From Acidobacteriota bacterium (GTDB taxonomy: Bacteria > Acidobacteriota > Blastocatellia > Pyrinomonadales > Pyrinomonadaceae), in NCBI GenBank assembly GCA_016718135.1, contig JADKEF010000017.1, positions 62,001 through 126,000 of the forward strand: DNA of 64,000 bases, given 5' to 3'. Shown here one piece after another: positions 16,933 through 26,035 of the stretch (position 1 is the first letter of the stretch; each line of letters opens with the position of its first letter). The notes beneath the pieces were generated by a model. That model worked only from the letters and a program-made list of their open reading frames with translations, ran no database searches and was not told the DNA's origin. The position numbers and the translations under genes are program-made.

Positions 16933-17358
16933 TTACTTCGCTTCGGACTGTTTGCTTGCCTTATCGAACTCGATTTTAACTTCCCGACATGCTTTTGCGA
17001 GTTCTGCTTTGTCTGTCTGGTTTTCTTCGATCACACGTTTTAGTTCGTCTTTGATCTTATTCGCCACCACCGACTTTACGGCACGAATGGCGAAGTTGTC
17101 ATCCGGATTGTTCCCGTACGCTGCCAGCATATCGACGATCTCGTCGCACTCAGGCACGCCGGTCTTACCTTCACCGACAGCCGTTTCGATCGCCTTGTCG
17201 GTCAGGCTTTTGTTCGAGTTGGCATTAGCCTTATTTGCCGAACTTGAAGTATTGGCGGGCTTGGCTTTGTCGTCCGCAAAAGGATTGATCGAGCTGCAGC
17301 CGAGGCTGACTACGAGCAAAATGGTGATTGCCAATGAAGCGAAGATCGTGTTTTTCAT
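16933..17358 (-). CDS. Small lipoprotein, unknown function
   Basis: A 141-residue protein with a lipoprotein signal peptide: hydrophobic stretch FASLAITILLVVSLGC, with the lipobox ending in Cys21. A Ser/Asn/Lys-rich linker (about 30-52) follows, then a helical domain with two further cysteines (PECDEIV, AKACREV) that could form a disulfide. Lipidation would anchor it in the outer or inner membrane. Its start overlaps the extended 3' end of pcrA by 128 bp. The signal, linker and domain layout resembles the two lipoproteins at 23.4-24.8 kb, but the mature domains do not look alike. Confidence 0.7.
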   Translation of the reverse strand: MKNTIFASLAITILLVVSLGCSSINPFADDKAKPANTSSSANKANANSNKSLTDKAIETAVGEGKTGVPECDEIVDMLAAYGNNPDDNFAIRAVKSVVANKIKDELKRVIEENQTDKAELAKACREVKIEFDKASKQSEAK

Positions 17359-19831
17359 AGCGGTTATCTATACGTAAGCATCCTCCGCGGCGTTCAATCT
17401 TTTGAAGTTTAGCAAACTTCTCAATCAGTTTCTTCTGCCCAAATCCGGGGAAACTAACGGTCAGCTTTGCCGTGTCGCCCGAGCCTTCACGTCGCAAGAC
17501 GAGGCCGCGTCCGTATTTTTCATGACGAACGTGCGAACCGGCGACGAGGCCGTTAACCGTCGGACGATCAGCGATGTCGGAGGGCTTGCTTCCGGCCGCA
17601 CGCAGACGGTCTAGCGTCGACAGCGGTCGCGAATCAGGGACATCGGCATCTCTAGCGACGTCCGCGACCGGCTTCACATCGGAGCCGACCGGCGGCTGCA
17701 GCCCTCGCATTTTGAAGAACTCGGCAACCGAATCCGCACTGTTGTAGGTCTTCCCGGCGTAGAGATTCTTTGGCTTGACTACGCGGGGCTCACCTTTTAA
17801 TGCACTAAGCGTGGCCTTGGCGGTCATCGCGGTTGAACTTCGGGCATACGAGAGCCACGACGAACCGCTTGAAAGGTCTTCGATCAGCTCGAGCGGCATT
17901 TCGTTAAGGAACTGTGATGGCTCGGCGGCGATCTCTTCGCCGTAGGTGCGTCGACGCATCGCGTGTGTGACGTAGAGCGTTTTTTCGGCACGAGTGATCG
18001 CAACGTATGCGAGGCGGCGTTCTTCTTCGAGTTCCTTCGGATCGTTTACCGAACGTGAATGCGGAAATATGCCGTCCTCTAGGCCGACCAAAAAGACGAC
18101 CGGAAATTCCAAGCCTTTCGCCATATGCACCGTCATGAGCGTAACAGGTGACGTGCCGTCGTACTTATCGGTGTCAGAGACCAAAGCCGCGTGATCGATA
18201 AAATCTCGCAGGCCATTCTCTTCCTGCTTGTCGTAATCGACGGCGGCGTTGACTAGCTCCTCGAGGTTTTCGAGCCGAGCGAGACTTTCGTCGGTATTCT
18301 CGATACGAAGCGAATTGGCATAACCCGTGTCCTCGATCGCCGCGACGACGATGTCCGTGACCGGACGTTCGCCGCCGATACCCGTCTCATTTATCTTCTG
18401 GATCAGATTCTCGATGACCTTGCGAAAAGCTCTAAAAGCTTCTTTCGCACGGGGCGTAAGATTCACAGGCTGATCGATTCCAGGATCGGTGACGGTCGCG
18501 GCGGCCATCCAGAGCGATGAACCGTTTGCCTTTGCATGTCGCTGTAATTCGTCTAGCGAGGTCTTGCCGAGCCCTCGTGCTGGCGTATTTATCACACGCA
18601 AAAACGCGATATCGTCGAACGGGTTCATCGCGAGTTTCAGATACGCGATGATGTCCTTGACCTCGGCCCGTTCGTAGAATGAGAAGCCGCCGACGATGTT
18701 GTAATCGATGCGGTGACGACGCAGCGATTCCTCAAACAGACGCGACTGGGCGTTGGTGCGATAGAGCACGGCGATGCGTTCCGTGTGGCTGCGGCGTTGG
18801 TGCTCCTCGATCTTCGAAGCGACAAACCGTGCCTCGCCGTCACCGTCATAGGCCTGGCAATAGAAGATGCGTTCGCCGCCGGGATTTGCCGTCCAGAGCT
18901 TCTTTTTCTTCTGGTTTACGTTGTTCTTGATGATCGCATCGGCGGCATCGAGGATCGTCTGCGTCGAACGATAATTCTGTTCGAGGAGAATGACCTTTGC
19001 GTTCGGGAAATGCTTCTCGAAGCCCAGAATATTGCGAATATCAGCCTGCCGAAACCCGTAAATACTCTGTGCATCGTCGCCGACCACGCAGATATTCTGC
19101 TGCTTCTCGGTCAGGTAATTTATCAATGCGAACTGCAGAGCGTTCGTGTCCTGATACTCATCAACGAGAATATATTTGAATCGCTCGTTATATTTCTCAC
19201 GCGTCTCCGCCGATTTCCTCAGCAATTTGACGGTCTTGATCAGCAGATCGTCAAAGTCGAGAGCATTCGCCGTATTCAAACGGTCGTCATACATCTTAAA
19301 GACCTTCGCGATCGTCGCGTTCTTTTCGTCGCCGTACTCGACCTTCGACGCGAACATTTCGTAGTCCTCGCCGCGATTCTTTGCCGAGCTGATCGCGTTG
19401 CGAACATAACGCGGATTCAACGTCTTCTCGTCTAGCCCGAGGTCTTTGATACACGCCTTGACGACCTTCTGCGTGTCGTCGGTGTCGTAGATCGTAAAGG
19501 ATTTCTTGTAGCCCTCGCCGAGCAGCTCGATGTCCTGTCTTAAGATACGAACGCACAAGCTGTGAAACGTAGAGATCAGCGGTGCGGATTGCAACCGCTC
19601 ACCTTTGAGCAGATCCTCGATACGAGAACGCATCTCGCCCGCTGCCTTGTTTGTAAAGGTGACTGCAAGAATATTGTGCGGTGCAACCCCTTGTTCTCTA
19701 ATAAGATACGCAATGCGAACCGTGATCACACGGGTCTTGCCCGAACCGGCACCCGCGAGAATAAGCAACGGTCCGTCGGTCGCCAAAACGGCCTCTTTCT
19801 GCTGCGGATTGAGTGAAGATAATAGATCCAT
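17231..19831 (-). CDS. pcrA: UvrD/PcrA-type 3'-5' DNA helicase
   Basis: A superfamily 1A helicase. From the ATG at 19831: Q motif LNPQQKEAV, Walker A GAGSGKT (27-33), helicase motif Ia (AVTFTNKAA), DEYQDTN (motif II), GDDAQSIYGFR (III), QNYRSTQ (IV), VTLMTVHMAKGLEFP (V) and RRLAYVAITRA (VI). It unwinds DNA in excision repair, replication restart and recombinase removal. The C-terminal Tudor-like region includes HVRHEKYGRGLVLRREG and FPGFGQKKLIEKFAKLQKI. PcrA proteins normally end about there (near 17395), but this frame runs on for about 55 residues into the lipoprotein gene. A palindrome abuts the start codon. Confidence 0.93.
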   Translation of the reverse strand: MDLLSSLNPQQKEAVLATDGPLLILAGAGSGKTRVITVRIAYLIREQGVAPHNILAVTFTNKAAGEMRSRIEDLLKGERLQSAPLISTFHSLCVRILRQDIELLGEGYKKSFTIYDTDDTQKVVKACIKDLGLDEKTLNPRYVRNAISSAKNRGEDYEMFASKVEYGDEKNATIAKVFKMYDDRLNTANALDFDDLLIKTVKLLRKSAETREKYNERFKYILVDEYQDTNALQFALINYLTEKQQNICVVGDDAQSIYGFRQADIRNILGFEKHFPNAKVILLEQNYRSTQTILDAADAIIKNNVNQKKKKLWTANPGGERIFYCQAYDGDGEARFVASKIEEHQRRSHTERIAVLYRTNAQSRLFEESLRRHRIDYNIVGGFSFYERAEVKDIIAYLKLAMNPFDDIAFLRVINTPARGLGKTSLDELQRHAKANGSSLWMAAATVTDPGIDQPVNLTPRAKEAFRAFRKVIENLIQKINETGIGGERPVTDIVVAAIEDTGYANSLRIENTDESLARLENLEELVNAAVDYDKQEENGLRDFIDHAALVSDTDKYDGTSPVTLMTVHMAKGLEFPVVFLVGLEDGIFPHSRSVNDPKELEEERRLAYVAITRAEKTLYVTHAMRRRTYGEEIAAEPSQFLNEMPLELIEDLSSGSSWLSYARSSTAMTAKATLSALKGEPRVVKPKNLYAGKTYNSADSVAEFFKMRGLQPPVGSDVKPVADVARDADVPDSRPLSTLDRLRAAGSKPSDIADRPTVNGLVAGSHVRHEKYGRGLVLRREGSGDTAKLTVSFPGFGQKKLIEKFAKLQKIERRGGCLRIDNRYEKHDLRFIGNHHFARSQPRLQLDQSFCGRQSQARQYFKFGK

Positions 19832-19833
19832 TT

Positions 19834-19920
19834 GTAATTCGTAATTCCTAATTCGTAATTGATTCTTGAAGGCGATTCCCAATCGATTCAATTACGAATT
19901 ACGAATTAGGAATTACGAAT
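19834..19920. repeat. Palindromic spacer element upstream of pcrA
   Basis: An AT-rich inverted repeat made of GTAATTCGTAATTCCTAATT-like arms (left from about 19834, right 19888-19920) fills the whole gap between the isochorismatase-like gene and pcrA. Confidence 0.75.
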
Positions 19921-19921
19921 T

Positions 19922-20476
19922 CTACTTTATCAGAGCCTGAATTTCCTTGAACTGCTCGTGCTTTGCGTCACGCATTAGTTCGAAGAGGGCCATTTCGATC
20001 GAGGATTCGATCACGCCTGCACGCCGCATTTTTTGCAGGCCGGCGAGGCGGTTGTATTCAAAGCGTGAGGTGACACAATCGCAAAGTATGTGTACCTGAA
20101 ACCCGCGTTCCAAGAGGTCATGAGCGGTCTGGCTGACGCAAATGTGCGTTTCGAGGCCGCATAGCACGACTTGCGAGACGCCAAGCTCGGTCAGTTTATC
20201 GACAAAAAGCGGTGCTCCGCATGAGCTAAATGCTGTCTTTTCATACGTTTCGTAGCCATCCGGCAACGCCAACCGGATCTCTTCGGCAGTCGGCCCGAGC
20301 CCTTTCGGGTACTGCTCCGTAACCAGCACCGGGATACCGAGAACTCGAAAACCACTCACCGCCGTCGAAGCACGTGGTGCGATCAATTCGAAATCCGGTA
20401 TCACGTTCCGAAATGCTTCCTGAATGTCCACTACGACCAATGCGGCCTTTGTTTTGTCGAGTATCTGAGGATGCAT
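19922..20476 (-). CDS. Isochorismatase-like cysteine hydrolase
   Basis: A 184-residue single-domain protein of the isochorismatase / nicotinamidase fold. The catalytic triad is visible: Asp17 (VVVDIQEAF), Lys80 (YEKTAFS) and Cys113 (GLETHICVSQTA). A non-prolyl cis peptide is expected just before the cysteine region. Length and motifs match the YcaC / isochorismatase-domain group. The true substrate, such as an amide, is not predictable. Its ATG overlaps the TGA of the upstream small membrane protein (ATGA), so the two are translationally coupled. Confidence 0.82.
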   Translation of the reverse strand: MHPQILDKTKAALVVVDIQEAFRNVIPDFELIAPRASTAVSGFRVLGIPVLVTEQYPKGLGPTAEEIRLALPDGYETYEKTAFSSCGAPLFVDKLTELGVSQVVLCGLETHICVSQTAHDLLERGFQVHILCDCVTSRFEYNRLAGLQKMRRAGVIESSIEMALFELMRDAKHEQFKEIQALIK

Positions 20477-20649
20477 CAGTTAGTCTCCTCGCTTGCCTTT
20501 GCCGCCTTTTCGAGCCGCCGCTCCTCTTTTTCCTTCATCTCTGTTTTAAAGGTCTTGAAGAAAAAATATACAGCGACCGCACAGACGATCAGTATCAGGA
20601 TCATCATCGCGACGATGAAATAAACTTCGGCTCTACCAGATCCGGGCAT
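20476..20649 (-). CDS. Small single-pass membrane protein
   Basis: A 57-residue protein with one strong membrane helix (VYFIVAMMILILIVCAVAVY) followed by a charged, probably helical tail rich in Lys and Glu (TEMKEKEERRLEKAAKASEE). I do not recognise a family. The ATG at 20649 is preferred to an upstream TTG at 20676. It overlaps the isochorismatase-like gene by four bases. It is possibly an accessory or assembly subunit; no function is claimed. Confidence 0.55.
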   Translation of the reverse strand: MPGSGRAEVYFIVAMMILILIVCAVAVYFFFKTFKTEMKEKEERRLEKAAKASEETN

Positions 20650-20694
20650 ATCCTCTAGTCTAATGGCACAAGCCAAAAGTCCAAAATCGGCGAA

Positions 20695-21138
20695 TTAACT
20701 GGGAGCTTGATCGGGTGGAAATGAACGCTCAATGTCGCTTGAGAGCAGGCGTTCGCGGTAGAAAGCGGGAACCTTTTTGACCTTTTGATTGCGATCTGTG
20801 ACGACGTGGAGCGTTTCGCCTTCGGCAAGCAGAATATGATCCGATGCCCGAAAGACCTCGTACATAAAACGCAAACTCCGGCTTCGGATCTCAGAAATGT
20901 GAGTTCTGATCGTCAGGACATCCTCGTAATATGCAGGAGATTTGTGTCGGACGTAGGTCTCGGCGACGACCATCAAAGCGTCGGCCTCTTCTTCCATCTG
21001 CTTGTAAGAGAAGCCTTTAGAACGACAGAACTCGCTTCGGCCGGTTTCGAACCAGATAAGGTAATTGGCGTGGTGGACGATGCCCATCGCGTCGGTCTCG
21101 GCATATCGCACCCGAACCTCGGTTTCATGCCAGTCCAT
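20695..21138 (-). CDS. YbgC-type acyl-CoA thioesterase
   Basis: A 147-residue hotdog-fold protein of the 4-hydroxybenzoyl-CoA thioesterase / YbgC group. The signature RYAETDAMGIVHHANYLIWF contains the catalytic Asp16 and the HHANY active-site loop. It hydrolyses short acyl-CoA or acyl-ACP thioesters; in Proteobacteria YbgC sits with tol-pal, but here no tol genes are nearby. The ATG is preceded by the palindrome at 21141-21194, with no clear Shine-Dalgarno sequence. Confidence 0.85.
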   Translation of the reverse strand: MDWHETEVRVRYAETDAMGIVHHANYLIWFETGRSEFCRSKGFSYKQMEEEADALMVVAETYVRHKSPAYYEDVLTIRTHISEIRSRSLRFMYEVFRASDHILLAEGETLHVVTDRNQKVKKVPAFYRERLLSSDIERSFPPDQAPS

Positions 21139-21140
21139 AA

Positions 21141-21194
21141 GCAGTGGTCGGTGGTCAGTGGCCAGTCTCAGAAATTCTGACCACCGACCACTGC
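21141..21194. repeat. Palindromic spacer element, GGTGGTCAG family
   Basis: Perfect 18-bp arms GCAGTGGTCGGTGGTCAG / CTGACCACCGACCACTGC with an 18-nt loop, between the thioesterase start and tRNA-Gln. The same core recurs between rpsF and rpsR (30675-30772). Confidence 0.85.
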
Positions 21195-21200
21195 AAAAAT

Positions 21201-21274
21201 TGGCTGGGAGACAGGGATTCGAACCCCGATAGGCAGATCCAGAGACTGCAGTCCTACCATTAGACGATCTCCCA
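21201..21274 (-). tRNA. tRNA-Gln (anticodon CUG)
   Basis: Reads as a cloverleaf on the minus strand: acceptor TGGGAGA paired with TCTCCCA, discriminator G and encoded CCA, D-arm GTC/GAC with a TAATGGTAG loop, T-loop TTCGAAT. The anticodon loop CTCTGGA gives CUG (Gln). The U-start acceptor is typical of tRNA-Gln. The closing pair of the anticodon stem (31-39) is U-U. Confidence 0.9.
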
Positions 21275-21389
21275 GCGTAAGTAATAATTTAGGGGTGAGG
21301 CAGATGATTGTCAAATAACCAACTTGCGGTAAATGTCTCTAAAACCGACAATTAAGGTTTGTGGCCGAATCGTACTGTGTCATCAGGCT

Positions 21390-21848
21390 ATGAGCTTAGA
21401 CAAAGAAATCCTTAACAACCGCCAAGCGTATCACGAGTTTTTTATTCTCGATACGTACGAGGCCGGGGCTGCGCTTGTCGGAACCGAGGTTAAGAGCATC
21501 ATGTTGGGGCGGATCCAGCTCAAAGAGTCGTTCGTGCAAATCAAGGACGGTGAGATTTGGCTGTTGGGGGCGCATATTTCACATTATTCGCACGGCAACA
21601 TCAACAACCACGACGTTTTGCGGCCGCGAAAGATGCTTCTTCATCGCAAAGAGATCGAAAAGCTTGAGAAGGAGACGACAGTAAAGGGCATGACGCTGGT
21701 CGTTACGCGTATTTATTGGAAGAACGGCCGTATAAAATTTGAGATCGGCGTCGCCAAGGGTAAGAAGCTTTACGACAAACGCGAGACCGAGATGAAGAAG
21801 GCAATTGCGAAAGACACACAGCAACAGTTGAAAGAAAGGCTTAGATAA
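21390..21848 (+). CDS. smpB: SsrA-binding protein
   Basis: SmpB binds tmRNA (SsrA) and delivers it to ribosomes stalled on truncated mRNAs. From the ATG at 21390 the 152 residues match the family length. Characteristic segments are NNRQAYHEFFILDTYEAG, GTEVKSI, RKMLLHRKEI and the C-terminal GVAKGKKLYDKRETEMKK, whose basic tail enters the decoding centre. An upstream TTG-started extension of 19 residues was rejected as atypical. The tmRNA gene ssrA is not visible in this window. Confidence 0.95.
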   Translation: MSLDKEILNNRQAYHEFFILDTYEAGAALVGTEVKSIMLGRIQLKESFVQIKDGEIWLLGAHISHYSHGNINNHDVLRPRKMLLHRKEIEKLEKETTVKGMTLVVTRIYWKNGRIKFEIGVAKGKKLYDKRETEMKKAIAKDTQQQLKERLR

Positions 21849-21903
21849 GTTATAGATATTAAAGCGTTTTATTCAGAAATAACAGATTTTTAACGAGGTG
21901 TGG

Positions 21904-23403
21904 ATGAAATTCCAGGGAATATCCGGAAATTTTGCAGAAGCCGGTGTGGAAGCATTGGCAGTGGCCGTTTTTAAAGGCGAAAAACCATCTGCTGGCGTGC
22001 TAAAGGATCTTGACAAGCTCACCGGCGGCCTGATGGCCGAGGTCTTTAAGGCTGAGGAGTTTAAAGGCGACTCGGGCCAGACCGTATTGCTCCGTTTCGC
22101 TCCGAAAGGCGCGGTTAAAGCGAGCCGATTGCTGCTCGTCGGCTGTGGCGATGCTAAAGACTACAAAACAAGCTCCGCCGGCAATATGTGCGGGACGGCA
22201 ACGCGTTACCTGCGTAAGCGTAACGTCAAGAGTATGGCTGTGATGCCTCGTGGCGACGCGGATGCTGTTGCGACCACGCAGAATGTGGTTCAGGCGTTCA
22301 TCACCAGCCAGTTTGAGATCGATAAATACAAGACCAAAGACAAGATCGACAAGGCTGTCACGTCGTTGACGGTCTGCATCGACGGTGCGAAACCCGGCGA
22401 CCTGAAAACCGGCATTGCCCGCGGCGAGGCGATTGGGGATTCGATGAACTTCACCCGCGATCTCGCCAATGAGCCGCCAAACATCCTCACGCCGACCGAA
22501 ATGGCCAACCGTGCCGCAAAGATGGCAAAAGAGGTCGGCCTCAAGTGCGAAATTCTGACCGAAGCTCAGATGACCAAAATGGGCATGGGCTCGCTGATGA
22601 GCGTTTCGATCGGCTCGGAACAGCCTGCAAAAATGATCGTTCTGCGATATACGCCGGCGAAATCGACGGGCAAAAAAGGTGAACTTCTCGCTCTCGTCGG
22701 CAAAGGAATCACCTTCGACACCGGCGGCATATCGCTCAAGCCTGGCGAAGGCATGGACGCGATGAAGTACGACATGTCGGGCGGTGGAACAGTCATCGGA
22801 GCGATGCGTGCGATCGCTCTGCTTAAGCCGAGCGTTCCCGTTCTAGGCATCGTCGCGGCGGTTGAGAATATGCCGGACGGAAAAGCTTCGAGGCCAAGCG
22901 ATGTGGTCCACGCGATGAACGGCAAATCGATCGAGATCCTCAACACCGACGCCGAAGGCCGCCTGATCCTCGCCGACGCAGTTGCGTATGCCGAAAAACA
23001 GGGTGCTACCCGCATTGTCGATATGGCAACGCTCACAGGTGCCGTTATCGTCGCTCTCGGCGGCCATAACACCGGCATCATGGGCAACGACCAGGGCCTC
23101 GTCAAAGAGATCATTGCTTGCGGCAAGGAAGCAGGTGAAGGCTTCTGGCAATTGCCGCTCGGCCCCGAATACAGCAAGGACATTCGCTCGGACATTGCCG
23201 ATATCAAGAACATCGGCCCTCGCGGCAAAGCCGGCACGATCATGGGAGCGGTGTTCATCCAGGAATTTGTCGACAAGGCGAAATGGGCTCATCTCGACAT
23301 CGCCGGAACCGCATGGCTCGATAGCGGCAAGCCGCACATGGCAAAAGGCCCGTCCGGTGTTGCAATACGCACACTGATCAAGCTGGTCGAAAATTCGCAG
23401 TAG
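21904..23403 (+). CDS. pepA: Leucyl aminopeptidase, M17 family
   Basis: A cytosolic manganese/zinc aminopeptidase that removes N-terminal residues from peptides. The M17 signature NTDAEGRLILADA lies at about residue 347, and the metal-site motif GKGITFDTGGISLKPG upstream of it. The length of 499 residues is typical. The ATG at 21904 follows GAGG at 5-7 nt; an in-frame GTG two codons earlier overlaps that site and is less likely. Only 8 bp separate it from the downstream lipoprotein gene, so pepA probably heads an operon with the two lipoproteins and sucC. Confidence 0.95.
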   Translation: MKFQGISGNFAEAGVEALAVAVFKGEKPSAGVLKDLDKLTGGLMAEVFKAEEFKGDSGQTVLLRFAPKGAVKASRLLLVGCGDAKDYKTSSAGNMCGTATRYLRKRNVKSMAVMPRGDADAVATTQNVVQAFITSQFEIDKYKTKDKIDKAVTSLTVCIDGAKPGDLKTGIARGEAIGDSMNFTRDLANEPPNILTPTEMANRAAKMAKEVGLKCEILTEAQMTKMGMGSLMSVSIGSEQPAKMIVLRYTPAKSTGKKGELLALVGKGITFDTGGISLKPGEGMDAMKYDMSGGGTVIGAMRAIALLKPSVPVLGIVAAVENMPDGKASRPSDVVHAMNGKSIEILNTDAEGRLILADAVAYAEKQGATRIVDMATLTGAVIVALGGHNTGIMGNDQGLVKEIIACGKEAGEGFWQLPLGPEYSKDIRSDIADIKNIGPRGKAGTIMGAVFIQEFVDKAKWAHLDIAGTAWLDSGKPHMAKGPSGVAIRTLIKLVENSQ

Positions 23404-23411
23404 GTTGAAAA

Positions 23412-23987
23412 ATGAAAAACCTTGCAAAGAAGGCTCTTTTTGGTGGCAACAACATTGTCAGTGGTTGTGTAGCTCTCGCGGTGGTGATGTCGATCGCTCT
23501 TGGCTGCAACTGCAATAAGGACTTTGACCTTGCCAATCTGGGCAAGTCGGAGCCGTCGAATTCCGCATCCAATTCTGCCACGAATTCGAGTACGGACTCG
23601 GCCTCGGTGCCGTCAAACAGCGTTGTCGAGGGCCTTGTAAAAGAGACTATCGAAAAATTTAGCGACGGTGTCGAGACGGGTGACTTTACCGAACTGCACG
23701 AGTATTCCTCGACTAATTTTCGGCGGACCTATACGGTCGAGCAGGTAGCGGAGGGCTTTAAGTCCTACACGGACAAAAAGAAGATCGTTGTCCCGATCCT
23801 GAAGAAAGTTGATGCGAAGGAAGCCGAATTTGACCGGCCTCCAATTGTTCGGCAGGAAAAGGGACTAGACATACTCGTCGCATCCGGCAAATTCGCGATG
23901 AAGCCTTATGGCGTAAGATTCGACTTTGAATACGTGATGCTCGGCGGCGAATGGAAACTGCTCAAGCTCGTCATCAACATTCCGTAG
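23412..23987 (+). CDS. Lipoprotein A of a tandem paralogous pair
   Basis: A 191-residue protein with a lipoprotein signal: the hydrophobic segment ends IALGC, with Cys32 the likely lipidation site. A Ser/Asn/Thr-rich linker follows (about 44-70). The C-terminal 120 residues run from LVKETIEKFSDGVETGDFTE through the Tyr/Phe-rich strand VRFDFEYVM to GGEWKLLKLVINI. This domain is clearly related to the C-terminal half of the next gene, so the pair arose by duplication. The fold looks like a small alpha+beta ligand-binding domain; no function is known. Confidence 0.72.
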   Translation: MKNLAKKALFGGNNIVSGCVALAVVMSIALGCNCNKDFDLANLGKSEPSNSASNSATNSSTDSASVPSNSVVEGLVKETIEKFSDGVETGDFTELHEYSSTNFRRTYTVEQVAEGFKSYTDKKKIVVPILKKVDAKEAEFDRPPIVRQEKGLDILVASGKFAMKPYGVRFDFEYVMLGGEWKLLKLVINIP

Positions 23988-24020
23988 AAATCAACATTCC
24001 GCAGAAAAGGAGAAACCGCA

Positions 24021-24779
24021 ATGTGCAAATCATTTTTGTCGAACAAAGTTAACTTGATCTTCGCACTCGGAGCCTTGATGGTAGTCGGGCTGGCGTGCGG
24101 TTCGAGCACACCACCTCCGGCAGCTTATGTAGGTGCATGGGCGAGTAACGACGGTGCGACGATCACGATCCGCTCAGACGGCGGGGCCGATTATAAATCG
24201 GGCGGAACCTCCGTCAGCGGCGGCAGTGCGGTGATCGACGAAGCGGCAAAAACGCTCAAGATCTCACTCGCCGGGCTGGGGCCAACCTTTAAGATCGATA
24301 AGGCTCCGACGGGTAATGAGATGACGCTTGACGGAATTGTCTTCAAAAAGAGCGGGGGCGGTAGTTCGGAAACCAAGTCCAGCAATGAGAAGGCTGATAT
24401 CCCGAGCGAAGAGAAATTGCAAACCCTTGTCAAGACAACATTTCTTGACTTTGGAGATGCCGTACAATCGGGCGATTTCACCGATTTCCATAAGAAGGCG
24501 GCTCCGGTCTGGCGGGACGATACATCGCCCGAGGAAATGCTCGATGCCTTCAAGGTTTTTGTAGATAGAAAGGAAGACTATAACTTCAAACGGGCGATCA
24601 CGCCTCTCGATGCTACGTTTTCGCCGGAACCTACGATTGAAAAGGTCAAAGGGCTCGATGCCCTTGTAGTCAAAGGCTACTATCCGACCAAGCCACTGCG
24701 TGCAAATTTTGAACTCAAATACGTGATGGGCGACGGCAACTGGAAGCTGATCGGCATCAACATCAAGACGCGTCAATAG
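24021..24779 (+). CDS. Lipoprotein B of a tandem paralogous pair
   Basis: A 252-residue protein with a lipoprotein signal (ALGALMVVGLACGSS, lipobox Cys26). It has two domains: an N-terminal beta-rich lipocalin-like segment (YVGAWASNDGATITIRSDGG to the TLDGIVFKK strand, about 36-115), then a domain matching lipoprotein A (LVKTTFLDFGDAVQSGDFTD to GDGNWKLIGINI). AAAGGAG lies about 8 nt upstream of the ATG. Its stop lies 3 bp before sucC, implying one transcript. Confidence 0.72.
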   Translation: MCKSFLSNKVNLIFALGALMVVGLACGSSTPPPAAYVGAWASNDGATITIRSDGGADYKSGGTSVSGGSAVIDEAAKTLKISLAGLGPTFKIDKAPTGNEMTLDGIVFKKSGGGSSETKSSNEKADIPSEEKLQTLVKTTFLDFGDAVQSGDFTDFHKKAAPVWRDDTSPEEMLDAFKVFVDRKEDYNFKRAITPLDATFSPEPTIEKVKGLDALVVKGYYPTKPLRANFELKYVMGDGNWKLIGINIKTRQ

Positions 24780-24782
24780 AAT

Positions 24783-25943
<1,161 letters not shown>

Positions 25944-25951
25944 GAAGTTTT

Positions 25952-26031
25952 TTGCCCGCGAAATACGCGAAAAGACGCGAATGAAGAGACGATCTTTTAT
26001 TCGCGTTCTTTTCGCGTATTTCGCGGGCAAA
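25952..26031. repeat. Palindromic spacer element, TTTGCCCGCGAA family (copy 1)
   Basis: About 32-bp arms starting TTTGCCCGCGAAATACGCGA, mirrored at 25999-26031 with one indel. It lies between the convergent stops of sucC and the acyltransferase-like gene, where it could also terminate both transcripts. Confidence 0.8.
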
Positions 26032-26035
26032 TTTC

